A stretch of 64,000 nucleotides of DNA from Labilibaculum antarcticum (GCF_002356295.1 NZ_AP018042.1:1458361-1522360); one strand, 5' to 3'. Counted from the first letter of the stretch, positions 1 through 9,195 are shown. The notes: generated by a model from the letters alone, not told the origin. Numbers and translations: made by a program.

Positions 1-1214
1 TCCAAACAAAATTTACGTAATTCTTTTACTGATTTAAAATCCTCAATCTGATATCTTCTTAGCTTTTTGGCAATATTAATTTCTCCACGTGCCATTAACC
101 AGGTCGAAATTCCATTTCTTTTTGAATGAAAAAGTAGTGATTCATCAGGAACGTATTTAAGTTTTTCTTCAAATTCTTCCATGGACTTTGCCATAGCAAC
201 CTTAGTTCCACTTTGGTTTCGAAAAACAAAATCACCAAAACCGAGTTTTGTATAAATAAAATTGTAGATATCTAAAGCCAGTGTGTCACTGTTTTTATTA
301 ATAAAATCAGCATCAACCTGCATGGCACGAATCGCATTATCTGTATCATGCGATTGCATTAAACATGGAATCTTCATGTTTTTTTCCTGCACATATTTAA
401 TCAGATCTACCCCCGAATCATCATCTAATTTGCCATCTTTTGAAAAACGAACATCAGAAATTACACACAACAGGTTTTCCAAGTAATTATCTATAACTTC
501 AACTGCATCCTCATACGTGCTCACCAAAATAACTTTTGGTCTGGCCCGCATTTTCAAAATCTTATGCATTTCATCAATATCACCTTCATCCGATATTACT
601 TTTTGGGTTTGGGTCATTACTGATGTATACAACAATGGCAGATATCTGGAATAATATTTTACCGAATCCTCAACCAACAAAATGACTCTTACATCTCCAC
701 TTTTGGTATCGGTTTCCAAATTCATTCGATCCTCAACATACTTGGTCATGGCCATAAAAATCTTGGTTGAGCCATTCCAGACAAAAACTCTGTCAATATT
801 GTTCTTTATCTTGTCAGCAGCTCTGTCAAAATAAGCCAAATCGCTATTGTTGTTCACCAAAACCAAAACAGGAATTTCGGGATGATCCAATTTAATTTCC
901 TGACTTAATTTCAGCGGAGATTCCTTATCCAAGCCTGCCATTAAGATGACCACATCGTAAGTCCTGTTTTTTAAGGCTTCCAATGCTTCATCGTTGGTGG
1001 AGACACTCGTAAATCGCGGAGCTGCATATAAATTTAATTGCAAATACTCTCCTACAATTTTATCTGAGAATTGTCCTTCCCGAACAATTGTATAAGCATC
1101 ATAATAGGTTGCGATCAAAAGAATTTCCTTCACTTTAAAAGGCATCAATTCCTGAAAAATATCCCTATCATTCTTTTTCCGTTTGTATATTTTGGAAATT
1201 GAAACTTCTTCCAT
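1..1214 (-). CDS. N-terminal part of a large protein with response-regulator-like domains, probably PEP/pyruvate-binding family (runs off the window)
   Basis: An open reading frame runs on the minus strand from an ATG at 1212-1214 to the window edge, about 404 codons without a stop. The protein opens MEEVSISKIYKRKKNDRDIF and has two receiver-like stretches: residues about 30-140 (strand ILLIATYYDA, later YDVVILMAGL and IPVLVLVNN) and about 180-320 (VRVILLVEDS, LLCVISDVRF, IPCLMQSHD). The second keeps the acidic pair after the first strand and an Asp in SDVRF where a phospho-acceptor would lie. From memory, Bacteroidota proteins with this start continue into PEP/pyruvate-binding (PEP synthase-like) domains. 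That part is outside the window, so the family name is inference. It lies downstream of korAB on the same strand, behind two hairpins, so it may have its own promoter. Confidence 0.55.
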   Translation of the reverse strand, partial: MEEVSISKIYKRKKNDRDIFQELMPFKVKEILLIATYYDAYTIVREGQFSDKIVGEYLQLNLYAAPRFTSVSTNDEALEALKNRTYDVVILMAGLDKESPLKLSQEIKLDHPEIPVLVLVNNNSDLAYFDRAADKIKNNIDRVFVWNGSTKIFMAMTKYVEDRMNLETDTKSGDVRVILLVEDSVKYYSRYLPLLYTSVMTQTQKVISDEGDIDEMHKILKMRARPKVILVSTYEDAVEVIDNYLENLLCVISDVRFSKDGKLDDDSGVDLIKYVQEKNMKIPCLMQSHDTDNAIRAMQVDADFINKNSDTLALDIYNFIYTKLGFGDFVFRNQSGTKVAMAKSMEEFEEKLKYVPDESLLFHSKRNGISTWLMARGEINIAKKLRRYQIEDFKSVKELRKFCL

Positions 1215-1324
1215 GTCAATTGGTATAAATGTTTTTTGTTGTCTTTATTTAAAAATACAAAATAAGATAAATATCCGGTTTGATATCAACCTTTTTATAA
1301 CGAGTCCTGATTTCATTCAAAATC

Positions 1325-1358
1325 AAATACTGAAAAGGAAAATCATTTTTCAGTATTT
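1325..1358 (-). other. Hairpin between korB and the downstream gene
   Basis: An inverted repeat with arms AAATACTGAAAA and TTTTTCAGTATTT lies between the korB terminator and the start of the next minus-strand gene at 1214. It could be a second terminator or part of the leader of the downstream gene. The rest of the roughly 255-bp gap shows nothing else I can name. Confidence 0.4.
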
Positions 1359-1410
1359 CCTTTTTCCTTTTAAATGATATCGCAAATAGTAAAAAATACG
1401 AATAAAAAAC

Positions 1411-1437
1411 AAAGAGGAAACTCATGGTTTCCTCTTT
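1411..1437 (-). terminator. Intrinsic terminator after korB
   Basis: Perfect 11-bp arms AAAGAGGAAAC and GTTTCCTCTTT enclose a 5-nt loop about 30 bp past the korB stop. On the minus strand the hairpin is followed by a T-rich run. Confidence 0.8.
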
Positions 1438-1469
1438 TTATTAATGATAAATTAAAATTTCACTTTGTG

Positions 1470-2510
1470 TTATTTAACGTCCCAGGTATCACCGCTATTC
1501 AGCAAATCATCCATGCACTTGATTGTTGCTGTTGCTTGAACATCTTTAATTTGCTGAACCAATTTCTCCTCATAAGAAAGTGCTGAAACATCTCTAATTA
1601 CACCTAGTGCCACAGGATACTCCGGTGCCGACATATTAGATAATAACCAAGCCATATGAGGGTCTGGATTGTGTGCATCGTGAATAAGAACATCCTGTTC
1701 AGCAATCCCAAATTCACCAATCGTAACTACAATTAGCTTTCCGTTACCACCTAAAACCAATCCTTTATTCCTCTGCTTTCCAAAAATCATTCTCTCGCCA
1801 TGATGCAGAAGCAATTGAAAATCGTCCTTCGTTTCCTTGTCTGTGATTAATGTATGTGCACCATCATTATAGATTACACAATTTTGAAGAACTTCAATTA
1901 TAGATGTTCCTTTGTGTTTCGATCCAGCTAAAATTAATTCAGTAGTCAACTTAATATTTGTATCAATTGTTCTTGAATAAAATTTAGACTGAGCTCCCAA
2001 AGCCAATTCAGCAGGATGAAATGGTTGTTCGATTGTTCCGAATGGAGACGTTTTAGTTACCATTCCTTGTTTTGATGTTGGTGAATATTGACCTTTTGTC
2101 AGACCATAAATCTCATTATTAAAAAGAATGATTGTCATGTCGATATTACGACGAATAGCATGGATAAAATGATTACCTCCAATTGCTAACGCATCACCAT
2201 CTCCTGATATTTGTAATATTTCAAGATCGGGATTAGCCGATTTTACACCTGAAGCAATAGCTGCAGCTCTACCATGAATTGTATGAAAACCGTAAGTATT
2301 CATATAATATGGAAAACGAGATGAACACCCGATACCCGAAATAACCGCAAACTTTTCTTTCGGAACATCCATGGCAGCCATTGCTTTTTGCACCGAATTT
2401 AACACTCCATGGTCACCACATCCGGGACACCATTTTACTTCCTGATCACTTTTAAAATCTTTTGGAGTCAATTTCTCAGGCCTAAATGATTTAAGAATTG
2501 TATCTGTCAT
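1470..2510 (-). CDS. korB: 2-oxoacid:ferredoxin oxidoreductase, beta subunit (TPP-binding)
   Basis: Cytoplasmic subunit of a 2-oxoglutarate/2-oxoacid:ferredoxin oxidoreductase, which decarboxylates a 2-oxoacid to an acyl-CoA and reduces ferredoxin. The 346-residue protein carries WCPGCGDH at residues 27-34, a GIGCSSRFPYY stretch near 59-69, the TPP/Mg motif GDGDAL near 103 and NNEIYGLTKGQYSPTS near 130-145. These are the usual landmarks of the beta subunit, and the length is normal. It starts 2 bp after the korA stop, so the two are translated from one message. No ferredoxin gene or delta subunit lies beside it, as is common in Bacteroidota. Substrate choice between 2-oxoglutarate and other 2-oxoacids cannot be read from the sequence. 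Confidence 0.92.
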   Translation of the reverse strand: MTDTILKSFRPEKLTPKDFKSDQEVKWCPGCGDHGVLNSVQKAMAAMDVPKEKFAVISGIGCSSRFPYYMNTYGFHTIHGRAAAIASGVKSANPDLEILQISGDGDALAIGGNHFIHAIRRNIDMTIILFNNEIYGLTKGQYSPTSKQGMVTKTSPFGTIEQPFHPAELALGAQSKFYSRTIDTNIKLTTELILAGSKHKGTSIIEVLQNCVIYNDGAHTLITDKETKDDFQLLLHHGERMIFGKQRNKGLVLGGNGKLIVVTIGEFGIAEQDVLIHDAHNPDPHMAWLLSNMSAPEYPVALGVIRDVSALSYEEKLVQQIKDVQATATIKCMDDLLNSGDTWDVK

Positions 2511-2512
2511 GA

Positions 2513-4357
2513 TTATTTCTCCTCCAATAATTGGTTAAACCTCTCTTTTAATTCTATCACCGTAAAAGGTAATCCTTGTAATTTATTATACTGTTTGAAT
2601 TTGATATCCTGAAAACTTGCTCTTAAATACTCGGCAAATTGTCCTTCATTCAATTCACAAATAATAACTTTTTTATAACGCTTTAAAACCTCTTCAGTAT
2701 TCTTAGGCAGTGGAAAAATATAATGAAAATGTGCTAATGCAATATCCTTACCTTCTTTCTGAAGTTCTCGTACAGCCGTGGTTAAGTGACCATATGTCCC
2801 ACCCCATCCTACTACTAAAACATCAGCTTCCTCATTGCCCTTTACAGGAAGATCTGGGATATAATTAGCTACTCGTCGAATTCTTTCAGATCGAATGTCG
2901 GTCATCACCTGGTGATTCTCCGGTACATATGAAACCTCTCCTGTTACATCCATCTTCTCCAAACCACCAATACGATGTTCCAAGCCTTTTGTGCCAGGCA
3001 CAGCCCATCTCCGATTCAGTTTTTCAGCATCTCTTGCGTATGGTTGATAATCGTCTCCCTCTTTGGCCAATGGCACATTAATAGGAGATAGATCGGACAT
3101 TTTTGGTATTCTCCATGGCTCGGCACCATTCGCAATAAATCCGTCGGTTAATAGGATAACCGGGGTCATGTGCTCCAAAGCGATTTTACCGGCTCTAAAA
3201 GCATACTCAAAGCAATTTGATGGCGTACTAGCTGCAATTACCGGCATTGGACATTCTCCACTGCGACCATGAATTGCCTGCATTAAATCTGATTGCTCTG
3301 TTTTTGTAGGCAAACCTGTTGACGGACCACCACGCTGAACATTCACAATTACCAAAGGCAATTCAGTCATAACGGCTAAACCTGCAGCTTCTGTCTTAAG
3401 AGCCAATCCCGGCCCAGAGGTTGTGGTAACCGCAAAGCAACCCGCGAAACTTGCACCAATTGATGTGCAGATACCTGCTATTTCATCTTCAGCCTGAAAT
3501 GTTTTCACTCCTAAATCCTTGCGAGCTGCCAATTCCTGAAAAATCTCGGTGGCCGGAGTAATTGGATACGATCCGCAGAACAACTCCAAACCAGCTTTTT
3601 CAGCTGCGGCAATTAATCCCCATGCTGTTGCTTTATTTCCCGTGATATTGCGATAGGTTCCTTTCTTGATCTTAGCTGGTGCCACACTAAAATTATAAGG
3701 CAAAGCTTCAATGGTTTTTGCAAAATTATATCCTGCCCGCAACACCATCTTGTTTCCTTCAACAACTAATGGATATTTTTTGAATTTATTTTCAAGAAAT
3801 TCTTCCGTATGATCCAACGGACGATCAAACATCCAATAAACCATACCCAAAGTAAACATGTTCTTGCTGCGAAGAATACTTTTCTGATCCAATCCAGAAT
3901 CTTTTAAGCACTCTTTAGTTAGTGAAGTTACCCGTGCTTTAATCAGATTGTAATCTGCCAACTTTTCATCTTCTAACGGATTAGAATCATAACCTGCCTT
4001 TTCAATGCCTTTTGCAGTAAAACTATCCTCATTTACAATGATGGTTCCACTAGCTTTCACCCATTTTAAATTTGCTTTTAATGCTGCTGGGTTCATTGCC
4101 ACCAACACATCGGCAAAATCACCAGGAGTATTCACCTCCATGTGCCCGAAATGCAATTGAAAACCGGATACCCCACCAACTGTTCCTTGAGGAGCTCTAA
4201 TCTCAGCTGGATAATCAGGAAAAGTAGCAACATCATTCCCGAACAATGCGGACGTATCCGAAAATTGCGTTCCTGTGAGTTGCATGCCATCCCCCGAATC
4301 TCCGGAAAATCGAATTACAACTTCTTCTCTTTCAATGATTTTTATCTTTTGAGTCAT
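2513..4357 (-). CDS. korA: 2-oxoacid:ferredoxin oxidoreductase, alpha subunit (gamma-alpha fusion)
   Basis: The 614-residue partner of korB. The N-terminal gamma-type domain begins with RFSGDSGDGMQLTG at residues 17-29 and covers about 190 residues. The pyrimidine-binding alpha domain follows, with GSYPITPATEI near residue 260, AEDEIAGICTSIGASFAG after it and a transketolase C-like end. This fused layout and length are usual for KorA of Bacteroidota and other anaerobes. The gene leads the korAB operon. About 370 bp upstream are free of genes and contain an inverted repeat and short direct repeats that may regulate it. Confidence 0.92.
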   Translation of the reverse strand: MTQKIKIIEREEVVIRFSGDSGDGMQLTGTQFSDTSALFGNDVATFPDYPAEIRAPQGTVGGVSGFQLHFGHMEVNTPGDFADVLVAMNPAALKANLKWVKASGTIIVNEDSFTAKGIEKAGYDSNPLEDEKLADYNLIKARVTSLTKECLKDSGLDQKSILRSKNMFTLGMVYWMFDRPLDHTEEFLENKFKKYPLVVEGNKMVLRAGYNFAKTIEALPYNFSVAPAKIKKGTYRNITGNKATAWGLIAAAEKAGLELFCGSYPITPATEIFQELAARKDLGVKTFQAEDEIAGICTSIGASFAGCFAVTTTSGPGLALKTEAAGLAVMTELPLVIVNVQRGGPSTGLPTKTEQSDLMQAIHGRSGECPMPVIAASTPSNCFEYAFRAGKIALEHMTPVILLTDGFIANGAEPWRIPKMSDLSPINVPLAKEGDDYQPYARDAEKLNRRWAVPGTKGLEHRIGGLEKMDVTGEVSYVPENHQVMTDIRSERIRRVANYIPDLPVKGNEEADVLVVGWGGTYGHLTTAVRELQKEGKDIALAHFHYIFPLPKNTEEVLKRYKKVIICELNEGQFAEYLRASFQDIKFKQYNKLQGLPFTVIELKERFNQLLEEK

Positions 4358-4516
4358 AACTGTTTTGAATTAAGCTTGGTATTAATTCCTTTATTTAGTT
4401 AGTTGATTTTAAATTTTGATGATACAAGATTGTGCTAAAATCATGTTACATAGCATGGTAAAGGTAGCGTTTCCCAGTTTTTAGACAAGCAAAGACTGAA
4501 AAATTTACAGACTATT

Positions 4517-4530
4517 TGCAAACGTTTGTA
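4517..4530. promoter_or_regulatory. Inverted repeat of LacI-operator type upstream of korA
   Basis: TGCAAACGTTTGTA is a 14-bp inverted repeat with a central CG and one mismatched pair. It lies about 160 bp upstream of the korA start. The core AACGTTTG recurs in the upstream regions of both SusC genes. LacI-family operators typically have such a central CG palindrome; that link is inference. Confidence 0.35.
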
Positions 4531-4566
4531 TCTTAAAAAGTTACAGCTCACTTAAAGTTAAAAACG

Positions 4567-4599
4567 GAGTTGATTAAGAGTTGATTAAGTCTTGATAAG
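4567..4599. repeat. Three 11-bp direct repeats upstream of korA
   Basis: GAGTTGATTAA occurs twice back to back and is followed by the variant GTCTTGATAAG. The 11-bp spacing is close to one DNA turn, so a protein binding all three would sit on one face. They lie about 210 bp upstream of korA. No function is known. Confidence 0.5.
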
Positions 4600-4667
4600 A
4601 GGAAAAAAAGGAAGGGGAATGGTGATTTTAGGCAACTGTTGTAAACACCTCGCTACTCCCAATAAAA

Positions 4668-4699
4668 AATCCGAAAAACAAGTCTATGCTTTTCGGATT
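4668..4699 (-). terminator. Intrinsic terminator after the 4728-5468 gene
   Basis: The arms AATCCGAAAA and TTTTCGGATT lie about 30 bp past the stop of the minus-strand gene, and a T-rich run follows on that strand. Confidence 0.75.
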
Positions 4700-4727
4700 A
4701 TACTTTGACCGATATTTATAAGGGCTG

Positions 4728-5468
4728 CTATTGTTTCTCAATAATTTCTTCTTTACTATTTTCGCGACGGGTAGTTCTAGCCTTTACAATGGTATTCGAT
4801 TTAATAATCTCTTCGTTGATATTATGAATTAGAGTCAACCAGGTTTCTCCTCCCTCGGAGATAAACATTAGATCGATAAACTGAAATAAGTTTTGGCTGC
4901 TGATTCGGATGTCCTTTCTGGCTTCTTCGCTCTCACTGGCAGGCTTATTGGCTTGCTCTTCGCGTCTTTCGTTCCAATGCGCTTTATACCTGTCTCTACC
5001 GTTTTTCATTTCAAAGAACCATTCCTCTCCCTTTATCAGTACAATAGCTTCCCGGGCTTTAGCATTCGTTTCCAGTTCAAGAATAAGCTTATCCAGTAAA
5101 GCACTTTCTTTCGAATAGCTCTCAGTGTGGAGATACAAACCATGACTATTTATAATCCGCCAAAGTAATTCTCCTGCAGCATTCCAATCATCATTATCCC
5201 GAAGCAAACAAGCCTCTACATAGGTTTTAAAGGCTTTAAAACATTTATCGCGCAAATCATCGTCTTGTGCAATAAGTAGGGTGAACTGACTGCCTCTATC
5301 CATTCCTACCGACAACTCAAGCTTTTTGAATGGAATTAGTAATTTATCAAACCAGCCTTTTAAATTTAGTGCTTCCTGATCGACTCCGGTTAGAATTGAG
5401 AGAATGGTTTTAATAAGCGTGTATAACTCATTATTAGTTAATCGGGCATAATTAATTCTTTCTAGCAT
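4728..5468 (-). CDS. Hypothetical protein, possibly DUF6261 family
   Basis: A 246-residue soluble, mostly helical protein without signal peptide or membrane segments. It opens MLERINYARLTNNELYTLIK and has a charged, Glu/Lys-rich tail from about residue 180 (NERREEQANKPASESEE and REEAR-like runs). The opening with a conserved LTNxE-type motif and the overall length resemble DUF6261 proteins of Bacteroidota, which have no known function. This match is from memory and weak. The gene stands alone: korA is upstream on the map with its own promoter region, and a repeat-bearing gap lies on the other side. It has its own terminator, so it is probably a single-gene transcript. Confidence 0.6.
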   Translation of the reverse strand: MLERINYARLTNNELYTLIKTILSILTGVDQEALNLKGWFDKLLIPFKKLELSVGMDRGSQFTLLIAQDDDLRDKCFKAFKTYVEACLLRDNDDWNAAGELLWRIINSHGLYLHTESYSKESALLDKLILELETNAKAREAIVLIKGEEWFFEMKNGRDRYKAHWNERREEQANKPASESEEARKDIRISSQNLFQFIDLMFISEGGETWLTLIHNINEEIIKSNTIVKARTTRRENSKEEIIEKQ

Positions 5469-6175
5469 TTTACATTCTATTAGTTATTAAAAATAATATG
5501 ATAGCTAAATTAATATCTTCTGAGATCAATGTCAATGAAAATTTAAACAAATATCAATCTAATTTAGATAGCTAACTTGCTTTACTACTATGCCAATTAA
5601 CTAAGCTACAAGTAAAATAGAATGCTCACAGCATTTAGAACTAAAAGTATTGTCTGTAAACAACAGCGATTTACTTAAGTGGGCTTTACTTACAATAACA
5701 AAACTGCAGCTATTTGAAGGCAAGTAAAAAGGAAAACATCATTATGTACGTTAACAGAATGTCCCCAACAAAAATGAAGCTAATAAGCTGAACTCAGATC
5801 CTCACCAGCCAATTCTTAAACAATATCGGAACAGCTCACCCAATGATCCCCAAAAATTTTTAACTGCTAATGTGAACTAAAGAATAAGCCATGAGAATTT
5901 TCAGCCTCTTGCTTTTAGCAGAAAGGGAGATGTTTATAAATTTTGAGCTGTTAACTTTAGGTGAAAGGGGGATGCCCATAAATTGGGAGGGGCCAACTTA
6001 AGATAAAAGGGAGGATGCCAAATTCTAGGCCAAAGCAGGTAATACCGATTAGTATTTAAAATAATCCCTATCTACGAAAGCTTGATACTGATTGTCAAAT
6101 ATCTGCCGGCATTCTACCGACAGATTTAAGCTTTGTGCAAAAGACATCGCAGCAGGGACTAATTTAAGTCAAAAA
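5469..6175. other. Gene-free stretch with a short minisatellite
   Basis: No reading frame here looks like a gene on either strand. The only structure I can name is the 42-bp repeat at 5917-6030. The remainder is AT-rich sequence without recognisable remnants. Confidence 0.6.
5917..6030. repeat. Three-unit degenerate tandem repeat, period 42 bp
   Basis: Units start at 5917, 5959 and 6001, each beginning with AG followed by a GAAAGGG-like purine run and then GATG. Units 1 and 2 share TATAAATT after that; unit 3 decays after about 30 bp. All frames contain stops, so it is not a coding repeat. The period equals that of the array at 42921-43215. Confidence 0.7.
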
Positions 6176-6205
6176 AAAGGTGTCTCAAATTAATGAGACA
6201 CCTTT
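6176..6205 (-). terminator. Terminator of the first SusC/SusD operon
   Basis: Perfect 11-bp arms AAAGGTGTCTC and GAGACACCTTT enclose an 8-nt loop and are followed on the minus strand by eight T. It sits about 25 bp past the last gene of the operon. Confidence 0.9.
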
Positions 6206-6230
6206 ACTATATTTAGAATGTGATTATTTA

Positions 6231-6896
6231 CTAATAATCATCTTCAGTGAAACCTGTATAACGGTGACCTGAAATAAGATAAGAATCGTCCTTTGTAGCA
6301 TCATAAACTACATCATCAAGAACCCATTGAAATTCCTCTTTGTCAGGATTAGATCTGTACTCTACAGGAACTGCTTCACTTTTAAAAGAAACGGTTCCAC
6401 TATACAATACAATACTAACATACAAACTGTCAGTAATATTCTCACCAATTGTAGTGGCTCCATTTTTGACAATCTTTCCCTCAACAATTGCAGCTCTAAT
6501 ATAATCACGTGCCACAACTGTTATAGTATCCAATTTAAGAGGTTTATCCTCTGGAACTACAATTGCTTTTTCATTATTCGTTAAATCAGCAAAAGCAATA
6601 GATTTAGATGCAAAACTACTTGCATCACCATCAAAAAAGAATTTACTTCTCAATTCGAAAACTTTATCATGATCGTCAATCCAAAGTTCATTGGCAACAT
6701 CAGCGGATGTATTGTAAAATTCCAATTTATCCTCATTGTCATAATCAACAAGAAGATTGCCATCAAGATCTGAGACTTGATAAAGGTAAGTCCCGGAATA
6801 ATCTAGCACTGCACTATCCCAATCTTCAAGCTCTGTATCATCGCAAGCAGTCAATCCAATAAAACCCACTGCGAGTATATATAATAATGTCTTCAT
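6231..6896 (-). CDS. Outer-membrane lipoprotein, lipid-binding/putative hydrolase type (PF12888-like)
   Basis: A 221-residue lipoprotein: signal peptide MKTLLYILAVGFIGLTAC with the lipobox Cys at residue 18, followed by DDTELEDWD, an acidic stretch of the kind used as surface-export signal in Bacteroidota. The mature part is beta-rich with YSGTYLYQVSDLDGNLLVDY, resembling the lipid-binding putative hydrolase family that often closes operons with SusD-like_2 and DUF5011 lipoproteins. It is the last gene of the operon, one base after the stop of the upstream gene. A surface-exposed accessory binding role in the SusC/SusD complex is inference; the ligand is unknown. Confidence 0.6.
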   Translation of the reverse strand: MKTLLYILAVGFIGLTACDDTELEDWDSAVLDYSGTYLYQVSDLDGNLLVDYDNEDKLEFYNTSADVANELWIDDHDKVFELRSKFFFDGDASSFASKSIAFADLTNNEKAIVVPEDKPLKLDTITVVARDYIRAAIVEGKIVKNGATTIGENITDSLYVSIVLYSGTVSFKSEAVPVEYRSNPDKEEFQWVLDDVVYDATKDDSYLISGHRYTGFTEDDY

Positions 6897-6897
6897 A

Positions 6898-7596
6898 TTA
6901 TTCCTCCTTAATTTTAATATTTACATAAAAAACCATACCAGCATATCCAGCTTCCCAATAAATCGTATTATCAGCAGGAGTATATGCAGCATTATTCAAA
7001 AAATCTAATGAGTCACCCCATCCTAAAACCGAACTAGAAAGTACAGATATTGAATTATCCGCTTTTAACTGAACATAACCAGCCGCAGCATATCTAGCAC
7101 CATAACCAACATAGTCAGAATAATATCCCCCAATTAAATTGGAAACACTAAAAAACCCAGGTGCAATTTGTTCAATTTCAACTTCAATTCCACTATAATC
7201 TGTTCGAGCACCGTCACGGATTCTATGAGTACCATCCTGAGTTGTATATTTTCCAGAAATATCAGTCGTTATCGACTTATCAGAAACAATAACTTGGCGC
7301 TCACGCGGAATACCTGCTCCATTCGGAGGTGTATAAGTGTACTTAACTTTATAAAATCCCACTATATTAGGATCAACAATTCCTTCTACTACAACTTTAT
7401 CAGTTACGTTAGCTCCATCATAAGTTGCCTTATATCCAGGATCAGTATAAGCATCACCTAACTGAACTATTAAATCCGCTCCATCTGTCAAATCAAAACT
7501 ATACTCTACCGAGATACCCTCAGTATCAACTTCATCACAAGCTGTAAAAAAGCATAGAGACGAAATTATAGCCCATAACATTATATTTTTCCTCAT
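6898..7596 (-). CDS. Lipoprotein with DUF5011 Ig-like domain (BT_2262 type)
   Basis: A 232-residue lipoprotein: signal peptide with lipobox FFTAC (Cys at residue 20) and an acidic DEVDTEG after it. Residues about 40-105 form a DUF5011-like Ig domain (VQLGDAYTDPGYKATYDG, later GFYKVKYTYT). The C-terminal part, with DISGKYTTQDGTHRIRDG and Gly/Tyr-rich stretches, resembles DUF5012. This two-domain build is known from accessory lipoproteins in SusC/SusD loci. It lies 27 bp after the SusD-like gene and abuts the last gene. It is probably on the cell surface and binds the substrate or the SusD partner; that role is inferred from context. Confidence 0.65.
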   Translation of the reverse strand: MRKNIMLWAIISSLCFFTACDEVDTEGISVEYSFDLTDGADLIVQLGDAYTDPGYKATYDGANVTDKVVVEGIVDPNIVGFYKVKYTYTPPNGAGIPRERQVIVSDKSITTDISGKYTTQDGTHRIRDGARTDYSGIEVEIEQIAPGFFSVSNLIGGYYSDYVGYGARYAAAGYVQLKADNSISVLSSSVLGWGDSLDFLNNAAYTPADNTIYWEAGYAGMVFYVNIKIKEE

Positions 7597-7623
7597 GTTA
7601 TTTTATTTTACTTAAAATTTAAA

Positions 7624-9195
7624 TTACAATCCAGATTTCAGATTCCACCAAACTTTCTCTAAAAGATCCTCCTTTTGTGCAGGAGCATTTTCATTACGAG
7701 TCATTATGGCATCAGGATAAATAGGAGAAGCAGGCAATTTTGCATTTGTTCTACCTCTACCTTCAATGGCAATAGTTAAATCTCCCAGAGGAAAATTAGC
7801 ATAAGCATCAGCACGGTCTTTACGAATATCGATCGTGTTAACAGCTGGATACTTGGTTCTGTTTCTCTCTAAAAATGACTCAATATGCTGATAGTTCGCA
7901 TTCGCAACCCATTTCTGCATTGCAATTTGCTTAATTCCTTCTTCTATTGTACCATCAACCCAAGTTGCATAACCTGTCGTAATGATATCATCAGTTAAAG
8001 TAGCAGCTAAAGCCAAAGCTAAATCCTTATCTAAATCTACATCTATATCATTAATGTGCATTTTCATAGAAGCCTGAACCCCAAGATCATAATACTCTTT
8101 AGCCTTAGCATTGTTACCAGCACGAGCATAAACTTCAGCGATATAGAAATTAACTTCCCAGACAGACATGATTACAAGACTTTGATTTTGAGAGAATACA
8201 GCTTGACTGTAATCTTCATCTTCATCAAGATCACCATTCCCATCAGAATCTTCTTTAGAGGCAAAATCACCAAAAAAGGCACCCAGATGATAACCACCAG
8301 TCATTTCGAAAAGAACATCAAGACGAGGATCAGTATTCATTTCAAGATAATCCAAAAAGTTTTTAGAGGCAATCACGTTCCCACTTAAATAACCAGCTTC
8401 ACCTTCTTCAAACTCTCTCATAGGGTGACGTTTACCTTCTACTTTATCAGACCATGTAGAACCGCTGATTCCAGCATTGTTCTTAATAAACTCAGCTGAT
8501 TCGATAAAAGAAACAAGAGCAGCATTATTATAAGTTGAAGTTTCAGAAAGACGAATCATCAATTTCAACTTAAGCGAGTTTGCAAAAAGTTTCCACTGAT
8601 CTAAATCACCACCAAAATAAAAATCATAAGACGCAGGCAAAGAAGCTTCAGAAATATCCACAGCTAGCAATGCATCAACTCTTGCAAGTAAATCTGCATA
8701 AATAGCACTCCCTTCGTCAAATTTTGGTGATACAATTCCTTCATCTCCTTTTAGAGCTTCAAAATAAGGAATATCTCCCCACACATCGGTCGTAATTTGC
8801 CATGTGAATATTGACAGAGCTTCGGCAGCATAATATACACCCGTATTATTATTTTCCGTTGCAACAGTTTTCATTCTTTTACAATCTAAAAGAACACCAG
8901 CAGTTAAATCATTATATGCTGTACCAAAATCAGTTGGCTCATATTCGCATAAAAATTTGAATTGAGATGCATCATAAGCTTGAGTCCAGTATTCAGACCA
9001 AAAACCGGCTCCAAAACCAAAATCCCAACCCATCATTTGATTAGCCAAATTTAATTCAGCAGCAGGCAAAACTACCTTTGCTTCCGGAATATCTCGTAAT
9101 ACGTTTGGATCCTCATTTATATCTAAATAATTATCACAGCCCCAGCCAAATACAGACAAACAGGCAAGTGAAAATGCTATAATTTTATATTTCAT
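7624..9195 (-). CDS. SusD-like nutrient-binding lipoprotein (SusD-like_2 type)
   Basis: Surface lipoprotein that binds substrate over the SusC pore. The 523-residue protein has a signal peptide with Cys at residue 20 (WGCDNYLDINEDPN), the typical SusD start. After that come PEAKVVLPAAELNLANQMMG and TPR-like helices, including YAAEALSIFTWQITTDVWGD and FANSLKLKLMIRLSET, which match the PF12771 branch rather than classical SusD. A C-terminal region with PASPIYPDAIMTRNENAP is also typical of that branch. It follows SusC by 12 bp and is followed by two accessory lipoproteins. An Asp-rich segment near residues 315-330 (DSDGNGDLDEDEDY) looks like a calcium-binding loop. The substrate cannot be deduced. 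Confidence 0.88.
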   Translation of the reverse strand: MKYKIIAFSLACLSVFGWGCDNYLDINEDPNVLRDIPEAKVVLPAAELNLANQMMGWDFGFGAGFWSEYWTQAYDASQFKFLCEYEPTDFGTAYNDLTAGVLLDCKRMKTVATENNNTGVYYAAEALSIFTWQITTDVWGDIPYFEALKGDEGIVSPKFDEGSAIYADLLARVDALLAVDISEASLPASYDFYFGGDLDQWKLFANSLKLKLMIRLSETSTYNNAALVSFIESAEFIKNNAGISGSTWSDKVEGKRHPMREFEEGEAGYLSGNVIASKNFLDYLEMNTDPRLDVLFEMTGGYHLGAFFGDFASKEDSDGNGDLDEDEDYSQAVFSQNQSLVIMSVWEVNFYIAEVYARAGNNAKAKEYYDLGVQASMKMHINDIDVDLDKDLALALAATLTDDIITTGYATWVDGTIEEGIKQIAMQKWVANANYQHIESFLERNRTKYPAVNTIDIRKDRADAYANFPLGDLTIAIEGRGRTNAKLPASPIYPDAIMTRNENAPAQKEDLLEKVWWNLKSGL

